A stretch of DNA of 64,000 bases from Streptomyces sp. H27-C3 (GCF_030063415.1 NZ_JASITA010000023.1:1-64000), one strand, 5' to 3'; shown: positions 24,120 to 34,462, counted from the stretch's first letter. Program-made: numbers and translations. Notes: a model not told the origin generated them from the letters alone.

Positions 24120-25079
24120 GTGACCGAGCGCTCCGCGTCGGCGGCTCCCGATCCCGCTTCCTCGGACTGGCGCGCGACGGGCGACCGCATCGACGCCCTG
24201 ATCGCCGCCAGTGCGTCGGGCGGCGCCGTCGCACGTGAACGCAGCGAGGAACTGGTCCGGCTCGTCACCGATTTCTACGGCGCAGGACTTGAGCAGCTGC
24301 TCGATGTCCTCTATGAGCAGGGCCGACTGGACGACGGCGCCCTTGCCGCCCTGGCCGCCGACGACTTGGTGGCCAGTCTCCTGCTGGTGCACGGACTGCA
24401 CCCCTACAGCGTGGAGACGCGGGTCGAGAAGGCGCTGGAAACCGTACGGCCGTACCTGGGCTCCCACGGCGGGGATGTGGAGCTGCTCGGCGTCACCGAT
24501 GACGGTGTCGTCGGGCTGCGGCTGCTGGGCAGCTGCGACGGCTGTCCGTCCTCCTCGGCCACGCTCAAACTGGCCGTGCAGGGCGCCGTCGAGGCAGCGG
24601 CTCCGGAGATCACCACGATCGAGGTGGAGAGCGCCGCAGAGGAGCCGTCCGGCGCCTCTGGCCCGGTGGTACCGGTTGACGCGCTGTTCTCGCGGCTGCA
24701 CGAGGCCGCGCCGGCTCCCGGCCAGGCAGGCGCGTCGTGGCAGCGTGTACCGGAGCTGACCGCTCTGGAATCCGGTGCCGTCGCGCGGCTCACCGTGGGC
24801 GGCGTTGAGGTGCTGGCCTGCCGGATCGGCGCAGATCTGTTCGCCTTCCGGGACTGGTGCGCCCGGTGTGACCAGCCGTTGGAGGGCGCCGCACTGGCCC
24901 GGCGGCTGGGCGGCGCCCCGGGTGACGCGGTGCTGCGCTGCCCCGCCTGCCGTGCGCACTACGACGTGCGGCGCGCGGGCGTTTGCGCGGAGGACGAGGG
25001 GCTGCATCTCGACCCGCTGCCGCTGCTCGCGGACGGTGCGAGCGTCTCGATCGCTGTCCCCACACCGGTGGCGACATGA
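24120..25079 (+). CDS. NifU-like domain fused to a Rieske-like ferredoxin domain
   Basis: A 319-residue protein. The N-terminal 85 residues are helical. Residues about 98-180 are a NifU C-terminal domain (VEKALETVRPYLGSHGGDVE, then LGSCDGCPSSSATL with the CxxC cluster site). Residues about 225-315 resemble a Rieske-type ferredoxin fold, but the ligand pattern is CARC...CPAC with one His, rather than standard CxH...CxxH. GTG 24120 follows the hhyL stop by one base. It probably supplies or carries Fe-S clusters or electrons for the hydrogenase. Confidence 0.8.
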   Translation: MTERSASAAPDPASSDWRATGDRIDALIAASASGGAVARERSEELVRLVTDFYGAGLEQLLDVLYEQGRLDDGALAALAADDLVASLLLVHGLHPYSVETRVEKALETVRPYLGSHGGDVELLGVTDDGVVGLRLLGSCDGCPSSSATLKLAVQGAVEAAAPEITTIEVESAAEEPSGASGPVVPVDALFSRLHEAAPAPGQAGASWQRVPELTALESGAVARLTVGGVEVLACRIGADLFAFRDWCARCDQPLEGAALARRLGGAPGDAVLRCPACRAHYDVRRAGVCAEDEGLHLDPLPLLADGASVSIAVPTPVAT

Positions 25080-25729
25080 TCATCCGCAGCTGTGCGTCGT
25101 CCCCCGCGGCCTCCCTGCTGCGGATCGCTCGCAGGCGTCCGCAGCCGGTCGCGGGCGAGCGCTGCGAGATGTGCGCGGAGCCGGTCGGCCCGGAGCACTC
25201 ACATGTAGTGAACCTGGACAGCCGCGCCCTGATGTGCGCGTGCCGGCCCTGCTATCTCCTGTTCAGCGACCAGCGGGCGCACCTGCACTACCGGGCGGTT
25301 CCCGACCGCTACCTGCACTTCGGCGGTCTCACCCTGGACGAACGGACCTGGGACGAGCTGCAGATCCCGGTCGGGCTGGCATTCCTGTTCCGCAACTCCC
25401 TTCAGGAGCGCACCATCGCGTTCTACCCGGGGCCGGCCGGCGCCACCGAGTCGGAACTGCCGCTGGACGCCTGGGACACCATCGTCGAGGCCAACCCGGA
25501 GCTGGCGGTGCTGCTCCCCGACGTCGAGGCCCTGCTGGTGCGCCTATCGGACGGGCCGGAGGGGTCGTGCCACCTGGTGCCCATCGACACCTGCTACGAA
25601 CTCGTCGGCAGGCTGCGAACGCTGTGGCGCGGCTTCGACGGCGGCCGGGAGGCGCATCAGGCGATCGATGTGTTCTTCGCGCAGGTGCGGGAACGCAGCC
25701 GCCCCGCAGCCATGGCCGGTCCGTCATGA
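25076..25729 (+). CDS. Conserved hydrogenase-operon protein (probably DUF5947)
   Basis: A 217-residue soluble protein. The N terminus has paired Cys motifs (GERCEMCAEPV and CACRPCYLLF) likely to bind zinc, with EHSHVVN between them. The middle part ends in LQIPVGLAFLFRNS. This pattern is typical of the conserved unknown that sits next to actinobacterial group 1h hydrogenases (DUF5947, from memory). It overlaps the preceding and the next gene by four bases each. A role in assembly is inferred from context only. Confidence 0.75.
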   Translation: MIIRSCASSPAASLLRIARRRPQPVAGERCEMCAEPVGPEHSHVVNLDSRALMCACRPCYLLFSDQRAHLHYRAVPDRYLHFGGLTLDERTWDELQIPVGLAFLFRNSLQERTIAFYPGPAGATESELPLDAWDTIVEANPELAVLLPDVEALLVRLSDGPEGSCHLVPIDTCYELVGRLRTLWRGFDGGREAHQAIDVFFAQVRERSRPAAMAGPS

Positions 25730-26367
25730 CCGGCCTCGGTTTCTCCGTGCTCGATGTCTTCGCCGAGCCGTACACCGTCGCGCCGCAACTGACCGCGCGG
25801 CTGCGGATCGAAGAGGGCTCCGGCGAGCGGATCCACGCCATCGTGCTGCGCTGCCAGGTCCGTATCGAGCCTCAGCGCCGGCACTACGACGACACCGAAC
25901 GGGAAGGACTGCGTGGCCTGTTCGGCGAGCGGGACCGATGGTCCGACACCCTGAAACCGTTCCTGTGGATGCAGTGCAACGCCACCGTGCAGGGATTCGC
26001 AGGCGCCACGGAGGTCGATCTCGCGCTGCCCTGCACATACGACTTCGACGTGATCGGTTCCCGGTACCTGCATGCCCTCGGAGACGGCGAGGTGCCCCTC
26101 ACTCTGCTCTTCTCCGGCACAGTGTTCACCAAGGGCAGTACGGGCTTCGGGGTGCGCCAGGTGCCCTGGGACTGCGAGGCCCGTCATCTCATGCCGGTCG
26201 CGGTGTGGCGGCAGATGATCGCGTCGCACTTCCCGAACTCCGGCTGGATCAGGCTGGACCAGGATGTCATCGACCGGATCGCGGACTTCCGCGCGCGGCG
26301 CGGGCTGATCAGTTGGGACGAGACGGTCAGCACCCTGCTGGCGGACCTCGGCGAGGTGGTCCCGTGA
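25726..26367 (+). CDS. Conserved hydrogenase-operon protein (probably DUF6084)
   Basis: A 213-residue soluble protein starting MTGLGFSVLDVFAEPYTVAP. Two beta-rich blocks surround FLWMQCNATVQGF; VPWDCEARHLMPVAVWRQMI is a strongly conserved-looking C-terminal motif followed by PNSGWIRLD. It has no transmembrane segment or cofactor motif I can name. It matches the unknown family found in this operon type (DUF6084, from memory). Four-base overlaps on both sides imply co-translation. Confidence 0.72.
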   Translation: MTGLGFSVLDVFAEPYTVAPQLTARLRIEEGSGERIHAIVLRCQVRIEPQRRHYDDTEREGLRGLFGERDRWSDTLKPFLWMQCNATVQGFAGATEVDLALPCTYDFDVIGSRYLHALGDGEVPLTLLFSGTVFTKGSTGFGVRQVPWDCEARHLMPVAVWRQMIASHFPNSGWIRLDQDVIDRIADFRARRGLISWDETVSTLLADLGEVVP

Positions 26368-27815
26368 ACGGTTTCGCCAGCCGGATCGAACCGACCGGCC
26401 CGACCGGGCCGGTGGTCCTGGACCATGTCCGTACGGTCGCCGACGCGGTGCTCTACGAGGGCTACCTGCTGTATCCGTACCGGGCGAGTTCGCACAAGAA
26501 CCAGTCGCGCTGGCAGTTCGGGGTCCTGGGGCCGCCGTCCGCGGCGCCGGGGAGCTTCGGCGAGGAGCCGGGCATGGAGATGCAATGCCTGCTGTCGGCC
26601 CCCGGCAATACGCCGGCGGCGGTCACGGTCCATCTGCGCTTTCTCCAGTTGCAGGTCCGCGAGGTGTGGCGGCGCGGCGAGGACGGCAGCCACACCGCGG
26701 TCGGCGCCCTGAACGTCGACGGTGTGTCGGTGCTGAGCTGGGACGAGGCCGTGGAGCGGGAAGTCGCCCTGTCCACCGTGCCATTGGCCGAGCCGTCCGA
26801 CCATCTGCACACCATCCCCGGCGGGGAGGACATCGAGCCGCTGACGGACACGCACGGCACGCCGGTGGGCCGCATCGTGCGGCGCCGCGAGCCCCTGACG
26901 GTCCGGATCCGCACCCGGTCGACGGCAGACGGCGGCTTCGTGCGGCTGTCGGTGACGGTGGACAACGAGCACGCCGGTACGGCGGTCGGCAAGGACGCCG
27001 CGATTCGCGCCTCACTGATCGGCTCACACCTGATCCTCCAGGCGCACGGCGTCCCCTTCGTCTCCCTGCTCGAGCCCCCGGCCGAGGCTGCCGCTGCCGC
27101 TGCCCGCTGCCGCCAGCGCCGCTGTTGGCCCGTACTCGCCGGGGCGAAAGGGACGACCGACACCGTGCTCGGGGCGCCGATCATTTTGTACGACCACCCG
27201 GAGGTGGCCGAGCAGAGCGCCGGCGCCCTCTTCGACTCCACCGAGATCGACGAGATCCTGACGCTGCGCGTGATGACGATGACGGAGGAGGAGAAGGCCG
27301 AGGCGCGCGCCACCGACCCCCGGGCGCGGGAGATCATCGACCGCTGCGACGCCATGTCGGCCGCGGACCTGCAACAGCTCCACGGCCTGCTTCGCGATCC
27401 GCACGCGCCGACGCCCGCGCCCGGCAGGGGAATCGCCGGTCTCCGTGACGCTGAGCCGGCCCCCTTCGACACGGGCGGCGCACCCTGGTGGGACCCGGCG
27501 GCCGATGCCCTGGTGCGCCCGGCGTCCGACGCGGTCGTGATCGATGGCGTCCGGGTCGCCAAGGGCAGCCTGGTCCGAGTGCACCCCTCCAGGCGCGCCG
27601 ACGCGCAGGACCTGTTCTTCGCCGGCCAGGTGGCCCGGGTGACCGCCGTACTCTCCGACGTCGACGGGGCGACGCATGTCGCGCTGGTGCTCGTCGACGA
27701 CCCCGCGGCCGATCTGCACGACTGGTACGGCCGCTACTTCTACTTCGCACCCGACGAGCTGGAACCGCTGCCCGTCGAGGCCCCCCCGGAACCCCGAGAG
27801 GAGAGACGACCATGA
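26364..27815 (+). CDS. Conserved hydrogenase-operon protein of about 480 residues, unknown function
   Basis: A 483-residue soluble protein. The N-terminal half has LYEGYLLYPYRASSHKNQ and RWQFGVLGPPS, typical of the long unknown gene of this locus. The central part contains VSLLEPPAEAAAAAARC and then TVLGAPIILYDHPEVA. The C-terminal 90 residues (VRVAKGSLVRVHPSRRADAQ, YGRYFYFAPDELEPL) look like a small beta-barrel. No enzyme motif was recognised. GTG 26364 overlaps the previous gene. Presumed assembly factor by association. Confidence 0.72.
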   Translation: MNGFASRIEPTGPTGPVVLDHVRTVADAVLYEGYLLYPYRASSHKNQSRWQFGVLGPPSAAPGSFGEEPGMEMQCLLSAPGNTPAAVTVHLRFLQLQVREVWRRGEDGSHTAVGALNVDGVSVLSWDEAVEREVALSTVPLAEPSDHLHTIPGGEDIEPLTDTHGTPVGRIVRRREPLTVRIRTRSTADGGFVRLSVTVDNEHAGTAVGKDAAIRASLIGSHLILQAHGVPFVSLLEPPAEAAAAAARCRQRRCWPVLAGAKGTTDTVLGAPIILYDHPEVAEQSAGALFDSTEIDEILTLRVMTMTEEEKAEARATDPRAREIIDRCDAMSAADLQQLHGLLRDPHAPTPAPGRGIAGLRDAEPAPFDTGGAPWWDPAADALVRPASDAVVIDGVRVAKGSLVRVHPSRRADAQDLFFAGQVARVTAVLSDVDGATHVALVLVDDPAADLHDWYGRYFYFAPDELEPLPVEAPPEPREERRP

Positions 27816-27931
27816 GGATCCTGGGCATGATCACCACCGGTGTGGCCGCGGTCGCGGCGGCTGCCGCCCTGGTTGTCGGAGTGATGTCGATCCCCGACAT
27901 CCGCCGGTACCTGCGCATGCGTTCGATGTGA
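27812..27931 (+). CDS. 39-residue membrane peptide (probably DUF6893)
   Basis: A tiny protein with one transmembrane helix (ITTGVAAVAAAAALVVGVMS) and a basic tail ending YLRMRSM. ATG 27812 overlaps the previous stop by four bases and GAGAGGAGAG precedes it. Such one-helix peptides recur in this hydrogenase locus (DUF6893, from memory) and might tether the complex to the membrane; this is conjecture. Confidence 0.7.
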   Translation: MRILGMITTGVAAVAAAAALVVGVMSIPDIRRYLRMRSM

Positions 27932-27948
27932 GCGAGGAAGTGGACACC

Positions 27949-28155
27949 ATGACCGACACACCAGCCGAGGACGTCGAGGAAGAGCCGCAGGAGGCGCGTG
28001 GCCCGAAGGGGTCACGCAACACCGGGTCCGACGAACCGTCCGGGGGGCCCGTCGACCGGCCCTCGGGCGAGGGCGACGAAGAGTCCGACACCTCCGTCAA
28101 CCCGCAGGGGGCGTCCCATCCGGACGCCCCCGACCTGCAGTCCGGCGGAGGCTGA
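27949..28155 (+). CDS. Small acidic disordered protein
   Basis: A 68-residue protein composed mainly of Glu, Asp, Pro, Ser and Gly (PAEDVEEEPQEARGPKG...), with no predicted fold. GAGGAAG lies nine bases before ATG 27949; a GTG at 27928 overlapping the previous gene is an alternative start. It is three bases from the protease gene. Function unknown. Confidence 0.6.
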   Translation: MTDTPAEDVEEEPQEARGPKGSRNTGSDEPSGGPVDRPSGEGDEESDTSVNPQGASHPDAPDLQSGGG

Positions 28156-28158
28156 CCG

Positions 28159-28671
28159 ATGGCCGGTGGCGTGCTCGTGGCGGGCATCGGCAATCTCTTC
28201 CTGGGCGACGACGGCTTCGGCCCGGAGGTAGTACGGCGAATGGCCGCGCCCGGTGACCTCCCTCCAAGGGTCCGGGTGACCGACTACGGCATCCGCGGCA
28301 TGCACCTCGCGTACGACCTGCTCGACGGGTACGACGCACTGGTCCTGGTGGACGCGTACCCGGGGGGCGGCCCTCCCGGCGAGCTGTCGCTGCTCGAAAT
28401 CGGCGTGAAAGACCTCGGAAGCGGCGAATTCGACGCACACGGCATGAATCCGGTGTCAGTTCTGGCAAATCTGGATCAAATAGGCGGTAGTCTTCCGGTC
28501 ACCTATCTCGTGGGCTGTACCCCCGCCGATGTCGACGAGGGGATCGGCCTCAGCGAGGCAGTCCGCGCCGCCGTACCCGGGGCGGTCGACGCCGTACGCA
28601 CTTTGGTCCGGCGGTTGGTATCGGCCGAACTCGCAGAGATCGTCCTGCCCGCAGAGCCCAGGAGCCCTTGA
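28159..28671 (+). CDS. Hydrogenase maturation endopeptidase (HyaD/HycI family)
   Basis: A 170-residue nickel-dependent protease that removes the C-terminal tail of the large subunit after Ni insertion. Motifs fit the family: GIGNLFLGDDGFG (first acidic Ni ligand region), DYGIRGMHLAYDLLDGYDALVLVDA (second Asp) and DAHGMNPVSVLANL, with the His ligand in DAHG. Start and stop are close to its neighbours; HhyL is its expected substrate. Confidence 0.92.
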   Translation: MAGGVLVAGIGNLFLGDDGFGPEVVRRMAAPGDLPPRVRVTDYGIRGMHLAYDLLDGYDALVLVDAYPGGGPPGELSLLEIGVKDLGSGEFDAHGMNPVSVLANLDQIGGSLPVTYLVGCTPADVDEGIGLSEAVRAAVPGAVDAVRTLVRRLVSAELAEIVLPAEPRSP

Positions 28672-28673
28672 TC

Positions 28674-31235
28674 ATGTGCCTTGGCATTCCCGGTCGAGTC
28701 GTGGAGATCGTGGACGGATACGCCGGTCAGCTCGCGCTCGTCGACGTGGAGGGGGCGCAGCGGCGCGTCAATATCGGCATGCTCGACGAGCCCCCGGCCG
28801 ACGGCGACTGGGTACTGCTGCACATGGGCTTCGCGGTGGAGGTCATCGACGAGGCCAAGGCGCGAGAGGCCCTCTCGGAGCTGGAGATGATGGGGCAGTC
28901 CCGCCCGTCCCGCGTCCGGCGCCGCTTCGAGGTGCGCGGCGTCGTCCAGGGGGTCGGCTTCAGGCCGTTCGTCTATGTCACCGCCTCGGATCTCGCGCTC
29001 TCGGGCACCGTGGCCAACACCAGCGCGGGCTTGATTGCCGAAGTCGAGGGCGAAGCCGCCGCGGTGGAGGAGTTCGGCCGACGGCTCCGGGCGGACGCGC
29101 CGCCCCTGGCTGTGGTGGAGTCCGTGTACGCGTCGCAACACCCGACGCGTGGCGGCACCGGTTTCACCATCGAGGATTCCACCGAAGACGGTCGGACCCG
29201 CACGCTGGTCTCACCCGACATCGCCACATGCCCCGACTGCCTGGACGAGATGAGCACCCCGGCGAACCGGCGATTCCGCCACCCCTTCATTACCTGCACC
29301 AACTGCGGCCCCCGATTCACCATCATCACCGGTACGCCGTACGACCGGGCCGCCACCACCATGGCGGCGTTCGACATGTGCGATGCCTGCCGCACGGAGT
29401 ACGACGATCCTGGCGACCGGCGCTTCCATGCCCAGCCGATCGCCTGCCACCAGTGCGGGCCCCGGCTCGAACTGATCCGCAGGGACGCCGGCCCCGCCGA
29501 TCCGCCGGAGACGGACGGGGACGCGCTGCAAACGGCGCGGGAACTGCTCGCCGAGGGTCGGATCGTCGCCGTCAAGGGGCTCGGCGGCTACCACCTCGCG
29601 TGCGACGCCCGCAACGAAGGGGCCGTGGCGGAGCTGCGGCGGCGCAAGCAGCGCGGAGGCAAGCCCTTCGCGCTCATGATCCGCGGCCTTGAGGTCGCCG
29701 CAGAGCTCGTGACGATGACCGAGGACGAGGAGGCGCTGCTCACCGGGGTCCGCCGCCCCGTCGTGCTCCTACGCCGCAGGCCGGCCCGTCCGGCGACAGC
29801 AGTGGCCGACGCGGTGGCACCAGGCAGCCCTGACCTCGGACTGATGCTTCCCTACACCCCGTTGCACACACTGCTCTTCGGGATCGGGGACGATCGTCCG
29901 GACCTCGATGTGCTGGTGATGACGTCCGCCAACCTGGCCGGCGAGCCGATCGTCACCGACGACGCCCGCGCACTGGTCGAACTGTCCCCCCTGGCCGACG
30001 CCTGGCTGCGGCACGACCGGGCGATCCATGTGCCGTGCGACGACTCGGTGAGTCGGTTCGTCGCCGGCGCGGAGCTGCCGGTGCGCCGGTCGCGCGGCTA
30101 CGCGCCACTGCCCCTCGCCCTGCCCTTCGACGTCCCACCGATGCTGGCCGTCGGCGCGGACCTGAAGAACACCTGCGCGCTGGGCGAAGGCCGCTACGCG
30201 TGGGTCAGCCAGCACATCGGTGACATGGACGACCTGTCCACCGTCGAGGCCCTGACCCGCAGCGAGGCACACCTTGAGCACCTCACCGGGGTCGAGCCCG
30301 CGCAATGGGTCGCCGACCGCCACCCCGACTACCGGTCCGCCGACTGGGCCCGGACGCACGCGAACGGCCGTCCGGTGCGGACGGTGCAGCACCACCACGC
30401 CCACATCGCCTCCGTCATGGGAGAGCACGGCCTGGGTCCGGCGGAGAGCGTGATCGGCGTCGCCTTCGACGGAACGGGTTACGGGACCGACGGAGCCGTG
30501 TGGGGAGGGGAGGTCCTGGTCGCGAACTACAAGTCCTTCCGCCGGGCGGCGCACCTCGGGTACGTGCCGCTGGCGGGCGGCGACGCGAGTGTGCTGCGGC
30601 CGTACCGGATGGCGCTCGCCCACCTGCACGCCGCCTCGGTCGCCTGGGACGAGGGAATTCCGGCGGTGCGCGCCTGCCCGGCCGGAGAACGGGGCGTACT
30701 GGCGCACCAGTTCACGACCGGCTTCGGCTGCGTACCCACGTCGAGCATGGGCCGGCTCTTCGACGCCGTCGCCTCCCTGGCCGGTGTGCGGCACACGGTG
30801 AGGTACGAGGCGGAAGCCGCCGTAGAACTGGAGGGGCTGGCCCGGTCGGCCGGAGCCGGAGCCGGCCCCCCGGGGAACGGCTACGCCTTCGGCATCGGCC
30901 CCACGGAGGCCGGGGAGCCCGTCATCGCCGATCCAGGGCCGGTGATCCGCGCCGTGGTGTCCGACGTGCGGTCCGAGGTCCCCGCGGAGCTGATCGCCGC
31001 GCGTTTCCACGCATCCGTCGCCGCTCTCATCGCCAGCCTGGCGGAGGTCTGTCGCATACAGACCGGCCTCGACGTGGTGGCGCTGGGCGGCGGTGTCTTC
31101 CAGAACGCCGTCCTCCTCGAAGCGGCCCAACGCACGCTCATAGAACGGGGTTTCACCGTCCTGCGGCCACGATTGCTGCCACCCAACGACGGCGGGATCG
31201 CCTTCGGTCAGCTCCTGATCGCCGCCGCGGGCTGA
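28674..31235 (+). CDS. hypF: HypC-HypF fusion: hydrogenase chaperone joined to carbamoyltransferase
   Basis: An uninterrupted 853-codon frame. Residues 1-75 are a complete HypC (MCLGIPGRVVEIVDG, ending LHMGFAVEVIDEAKAREAL) with Cys2 placed to act after Met removal. From about residue 82 it is full-length HypF: acylphosphatase domain (RGVVQGVGFRPF), zinc fingers (CPDC, CTNC, CDAC, CHQC), YrdC-like domain (VAVKGLGGYHLAC), and Kae1-like carbamoyltransferase (QHHHAHIASVMGEH, GGGVFQNAVLL). HypF makes the CN ligand precursor; HypC carries the Fe(CN)2CO unit with HypD. AGGAG precedes ATG 28674; the TTG two codons earlier would bury the Cys. Confidence 0.93.
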   Translation: MCLGIPGRVVEIVDGYAGQLALVDVEGAQRRVNIGMLDEPPADGDWVLLHMGFAVEVIDEAKAREALSELEMMGQSRPSRVRRRFEVRGVVQGVGFRPFVYVTASDLALSGTVANTSAGLIAEVEGEAAAVEEFGRRLRADAPPLAVVESVYASQHPTRGGTGFTIEDSTEDGRTRTLVSPDIATCPDCLDEMSTPANRRFRHPFITCTNCGPRFTIITGTPYDRAATTMAAFDMCDACRTEYDDPGDRRFHAQPIACHQCGPRLELIRRDAGPADPPETDGDALQTARELLAEGRIVAVKGLGGYHLACDARNEGAVAELRRRKQRGGKPFALMIRGLEVAAELVTMTEDEEALLTGVRRPVVLLRRRPARPATAVADAVAPGSPDLGLMLPYTPLHTLLFGIGDDRPDLDVLVMTSANLAGEPIVTDDARALVELSPLADAWLRHDRAIHVPCDDSVSRFVAGAELPVRRSRGYAPLPLALPFDVPPMLAVGADLKNTCALGEGRYAWVSQHIGDMDDLSTVEALTRSEAHLEHLTGVEPAQWVADRHPDYRSADWARTHANGRPVRTVQHHHAHIASVMGEHGLGPAESVIGVAFDGTGYGTDGAVWGGEVLVANYKSFRRAAHLGYVPLAGGDASVLRPYRMALAHLHAASVAWDEGIPAVRACPAGERGVLAHQFTTGFGCVPTSSMGRLFDAVASLAGVRHTVRYEAEAAVELEGLARSAGAGAGPPGNGYAFGIGPTEAGEPVIADPGPVIRAVVSDVRSEVPAELIAARFHASVAALIASLAEVCRIQTGLDVVALGGGVFQNAVLLEAAQRTLIERGFTVLRPRLLPPNDGGIAFGQLLIAAAG

Positions 31236-31272
31236 TCCCACGGATACCAGGGATTCACAGAGAAGAGGGACC

Positions 31273-31565
31273 ATGTGTCTGGCAGTTCCGGGGCGTGTTC
31301 TCAGTACCGCCGAAGTCGACGGCGCCTTGATGGCCGAGGTCGATTTCGGCGGAGTACGCAAAGAGGTGTGCCTCCAGTACATCCCCGACGTAACGATCGG
31401 TGAATACGTCATCGTGCACGTCGGATTCGCCATCCAGCGCCTCGACGAACGATCGGCGCAGGAGACGCTGGCCAACTTCGAGAAGCTCGGGATTTTGGCG
31501 GAGGAGTTCGGCGACGGGTTCGAACTCGCCGCCAAGCAGAAAGAGTTCCCCGAAGGAGCGGACAA

Positions 31566-31569
<4 letters not shown>
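31273..31569 (+). CDS. hypC: Stand-alone HypC hydrogenase maturation chaperone
   Basis: A 98-residue second HypC with the invariant MCLAVPGRVL start and the VIVHVGFAIQRLDE motif. It has a C-terminal extension after about residue 75 (FEKLGILAEEFGDGFELA), typical of the longer HypC type. It would bind HypD through Cys2 and pass the Fe unit to HhyL. AGAGGGACC precedes the ATG and its stop overlaps hypD by four bases. Having both this and the fused HypC suggests separate tasks. Confidence 0.94.
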
Positions 31570-32665
<1,096 letters not shown>

Positions 32666-32669
<4 letters not shown>

Positions 32670-33745
32670 CCGACGCCATGCAACACACAGCTGACCTCGA
32701 CTTCGAGGGCTGGGTCTGCCCCGTACCGCTGCGGGACACCCCGTCCATCGTGATGGGTCACGGGGGCGGCGGCGCGATGTCGGGCGAGCTGATCGAGCAC
32801 TTGTTCCTGCCCGCCTTCGGCGCGGCTGCGGCGTCCGAACTCGGTGACTCGGCCGTCCTACCGATGGGGGACGGCACCCGGCTCGCCTTCTCCACCGACT
32901 CGTTCGTGGTGAAGCCGATGTTCTTCCCCGGCGGGTCGATCGGTGACCTGGCGGTCAACGGGACCGTCAACGACCTCGCAATGTCGGGCGCGTCGCCGCT
33001 GTTCCTGTCGACGGCGTTCATCCTCCAGGAGGGCACCGAGCTGAGCGAACTCGGCCGGATCGCCGAGGCCATGGGCGCGGCCGCCCAAGCCGCCGGCGTA
33101 CGGCTGGTCACCGGGGACACCAAGGTCGTCGACAGTGCCAGCGGCGACGGCGTCTTCATCAACACCTCCGGCATCGGGCTGATCCCCGACGGTGTCGACA
33201 TCAACCCGCGCCGGGCGCGGGCCGGTGACGCAGTGCTCGTCAGCGGCGACATCGGTGTGCACGGTGTGGCGGTGATGAGCTGCCGGGAAGGACTGGAGTT
33301 CGGCACGACAGTCGAGAGCGACACGGCACCCCTGCACGGCCTGGTCGCGGCCATGATCGCCACCGGCGTGGACCTGCATGTGCTGCGCGACCCGACCCGT
33401 GGCGGCGTCTCGGCTTCGCTGAACGAGATCGCCCGCGCGTCGACCGTCGGCGTCGAACTGGTAGAGCGCGATTTGCCGATCCCACAGACCGTACGGGACG
33501 CGTGCAGCCTGCTCGGGCTCGATCCACTCCAGGTGGCGAACGAGGGCAAGCTCCTCGCGTTCGTGCCCGCCGAATCCGCGGACAAGGTCCTGGCGGCTCT
33601 GCGGGCCCATCCACTCGGGCGGTCGGCCTGCCGGATCGGCACCTGTGTGGCGGACCACCCGGGGATGGTGGTGGCCAAGACCGCTCTGGGTGGCAACCGT
33701 GTCGTCGGGCTGCCGATCGGCGAACAACTGCCGAGGATCTGCTGA
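32666..33745 (+). CDS. hypE: Hydrogenase carbamoyl dehydratase HypE
   Basis: A 359-residue AIR-synthase-fold enzyme that dehydrates the thiocarbamate on its own C-terminal Cys to thiocyanate, the CN source. The protein ends PRIC, with the Cys as the last residue as required. MGHGGGGAMSGELI, NDLAMSGASPLFLSTAFI, VTGDTKVVD and RDPTRGGVSASLNEIA are family motifs. GTG 32666 overlaps hypD by four bases and the next gene begins directly after the stop. Confidence 0.96.
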
Positions 33746-34462
33746 ATGAGCGCCCAGGGCGCGCTGCTGTTCGCGCGATACGCCTACCCTCCCAATGAGC
33801 TCGGCTACTGCGGTCCTCCGGACCCGTCGGCCCTGCTCAGGCCCGAGGAGACGGCCGGCATCGCGCGGCGGGCACGGCAGTTCGACGGGGCATGGTGCTA
33901 CCTCGAATTCCTCGCCGAGTCGGCAGGGCTCCCCGATCCGCTCGACGCGCGTGTGGTCGAGGCGTACTGGATCGGCAACGAGCTGCTGGACCAGGTGAAC
34001 CCCGCGGCGCTGCTCGACCGGCTGCTGGACCGCTTCCGCGGTCAGCTCGGAGGCACCTGGCGCGAGGCGGGGCGCCACGCGCTCGCCCACCACAGCTTCC
34101 AGGTGTTCGACGTGTATCCGTGGGCCCGGCTGCTGCGGGCCGGCGGCAACCAGTCCGCCCTGTTGGTGCTCGACCAGTGCCGTATCCGCACCGGTGTGGT
34201 CCTGCATGTCGACGGTGCATCGGCCACGGTGGAATCTCGCCCGCTGCGGCTGGACGGCGTCGCCATGGTGACCGGGCCGCTGAGGCAGGAGGTGGTGCGC
34301 TGGTCGATCGGTGGCCGGTCGCTGATCGACGGGCTTGCCCCGGGGGACCGGGTGGCGCTGCACTGGGACTGGGTGTGCGACATCCTCACGGAGGAGCAGT
34401 GCGCGCGCGTCGAGGCGCTGGAGGAGCGGCAGCGCGGCCGGGTCGCCGATCCTGCGCAGTGA
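33746..34462 (+). CDS. Conserved hydrogenase-locus protein (probably DUF6390)
   Basis: A 238-residue soluble protein with LFARYAYPPNELGYCGPPDP near its N terminus and LAHHSFQVFDVYPWARLLR in the middle, followed by a small beta-rich C-terminal part (ALHWDWVCDILTEEQ). Conserved Cys and paired His might bind metal. ATG 33746 follows the hypE stop with no spacer. It closes the operon. The family (DUF6390, from memory) accompanies actinobacterial hydrogenases, so a maturation role is inferred. Confidence 0.75.
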   Translation: MSAQGALLFARYAYPPNELGYCGPPDPSALLRPEETAGIARRARQFDGAWCYLEFLAESAGLPDPLDARVVEAYWIGNELLDQVNPAALLDRLLDRFRGQLGGTWREAGRHALAHHSFQVFDVYPWARLLRAGGNQSALLVLDQCRIRTGVVLHVDGASATVESRPLRLDGVAMVTGPLRQEVVRWSIGGRSLIDGLAPGDRVALHWDWVCDILTEEQCARVEALEERQRGRVADPAQ

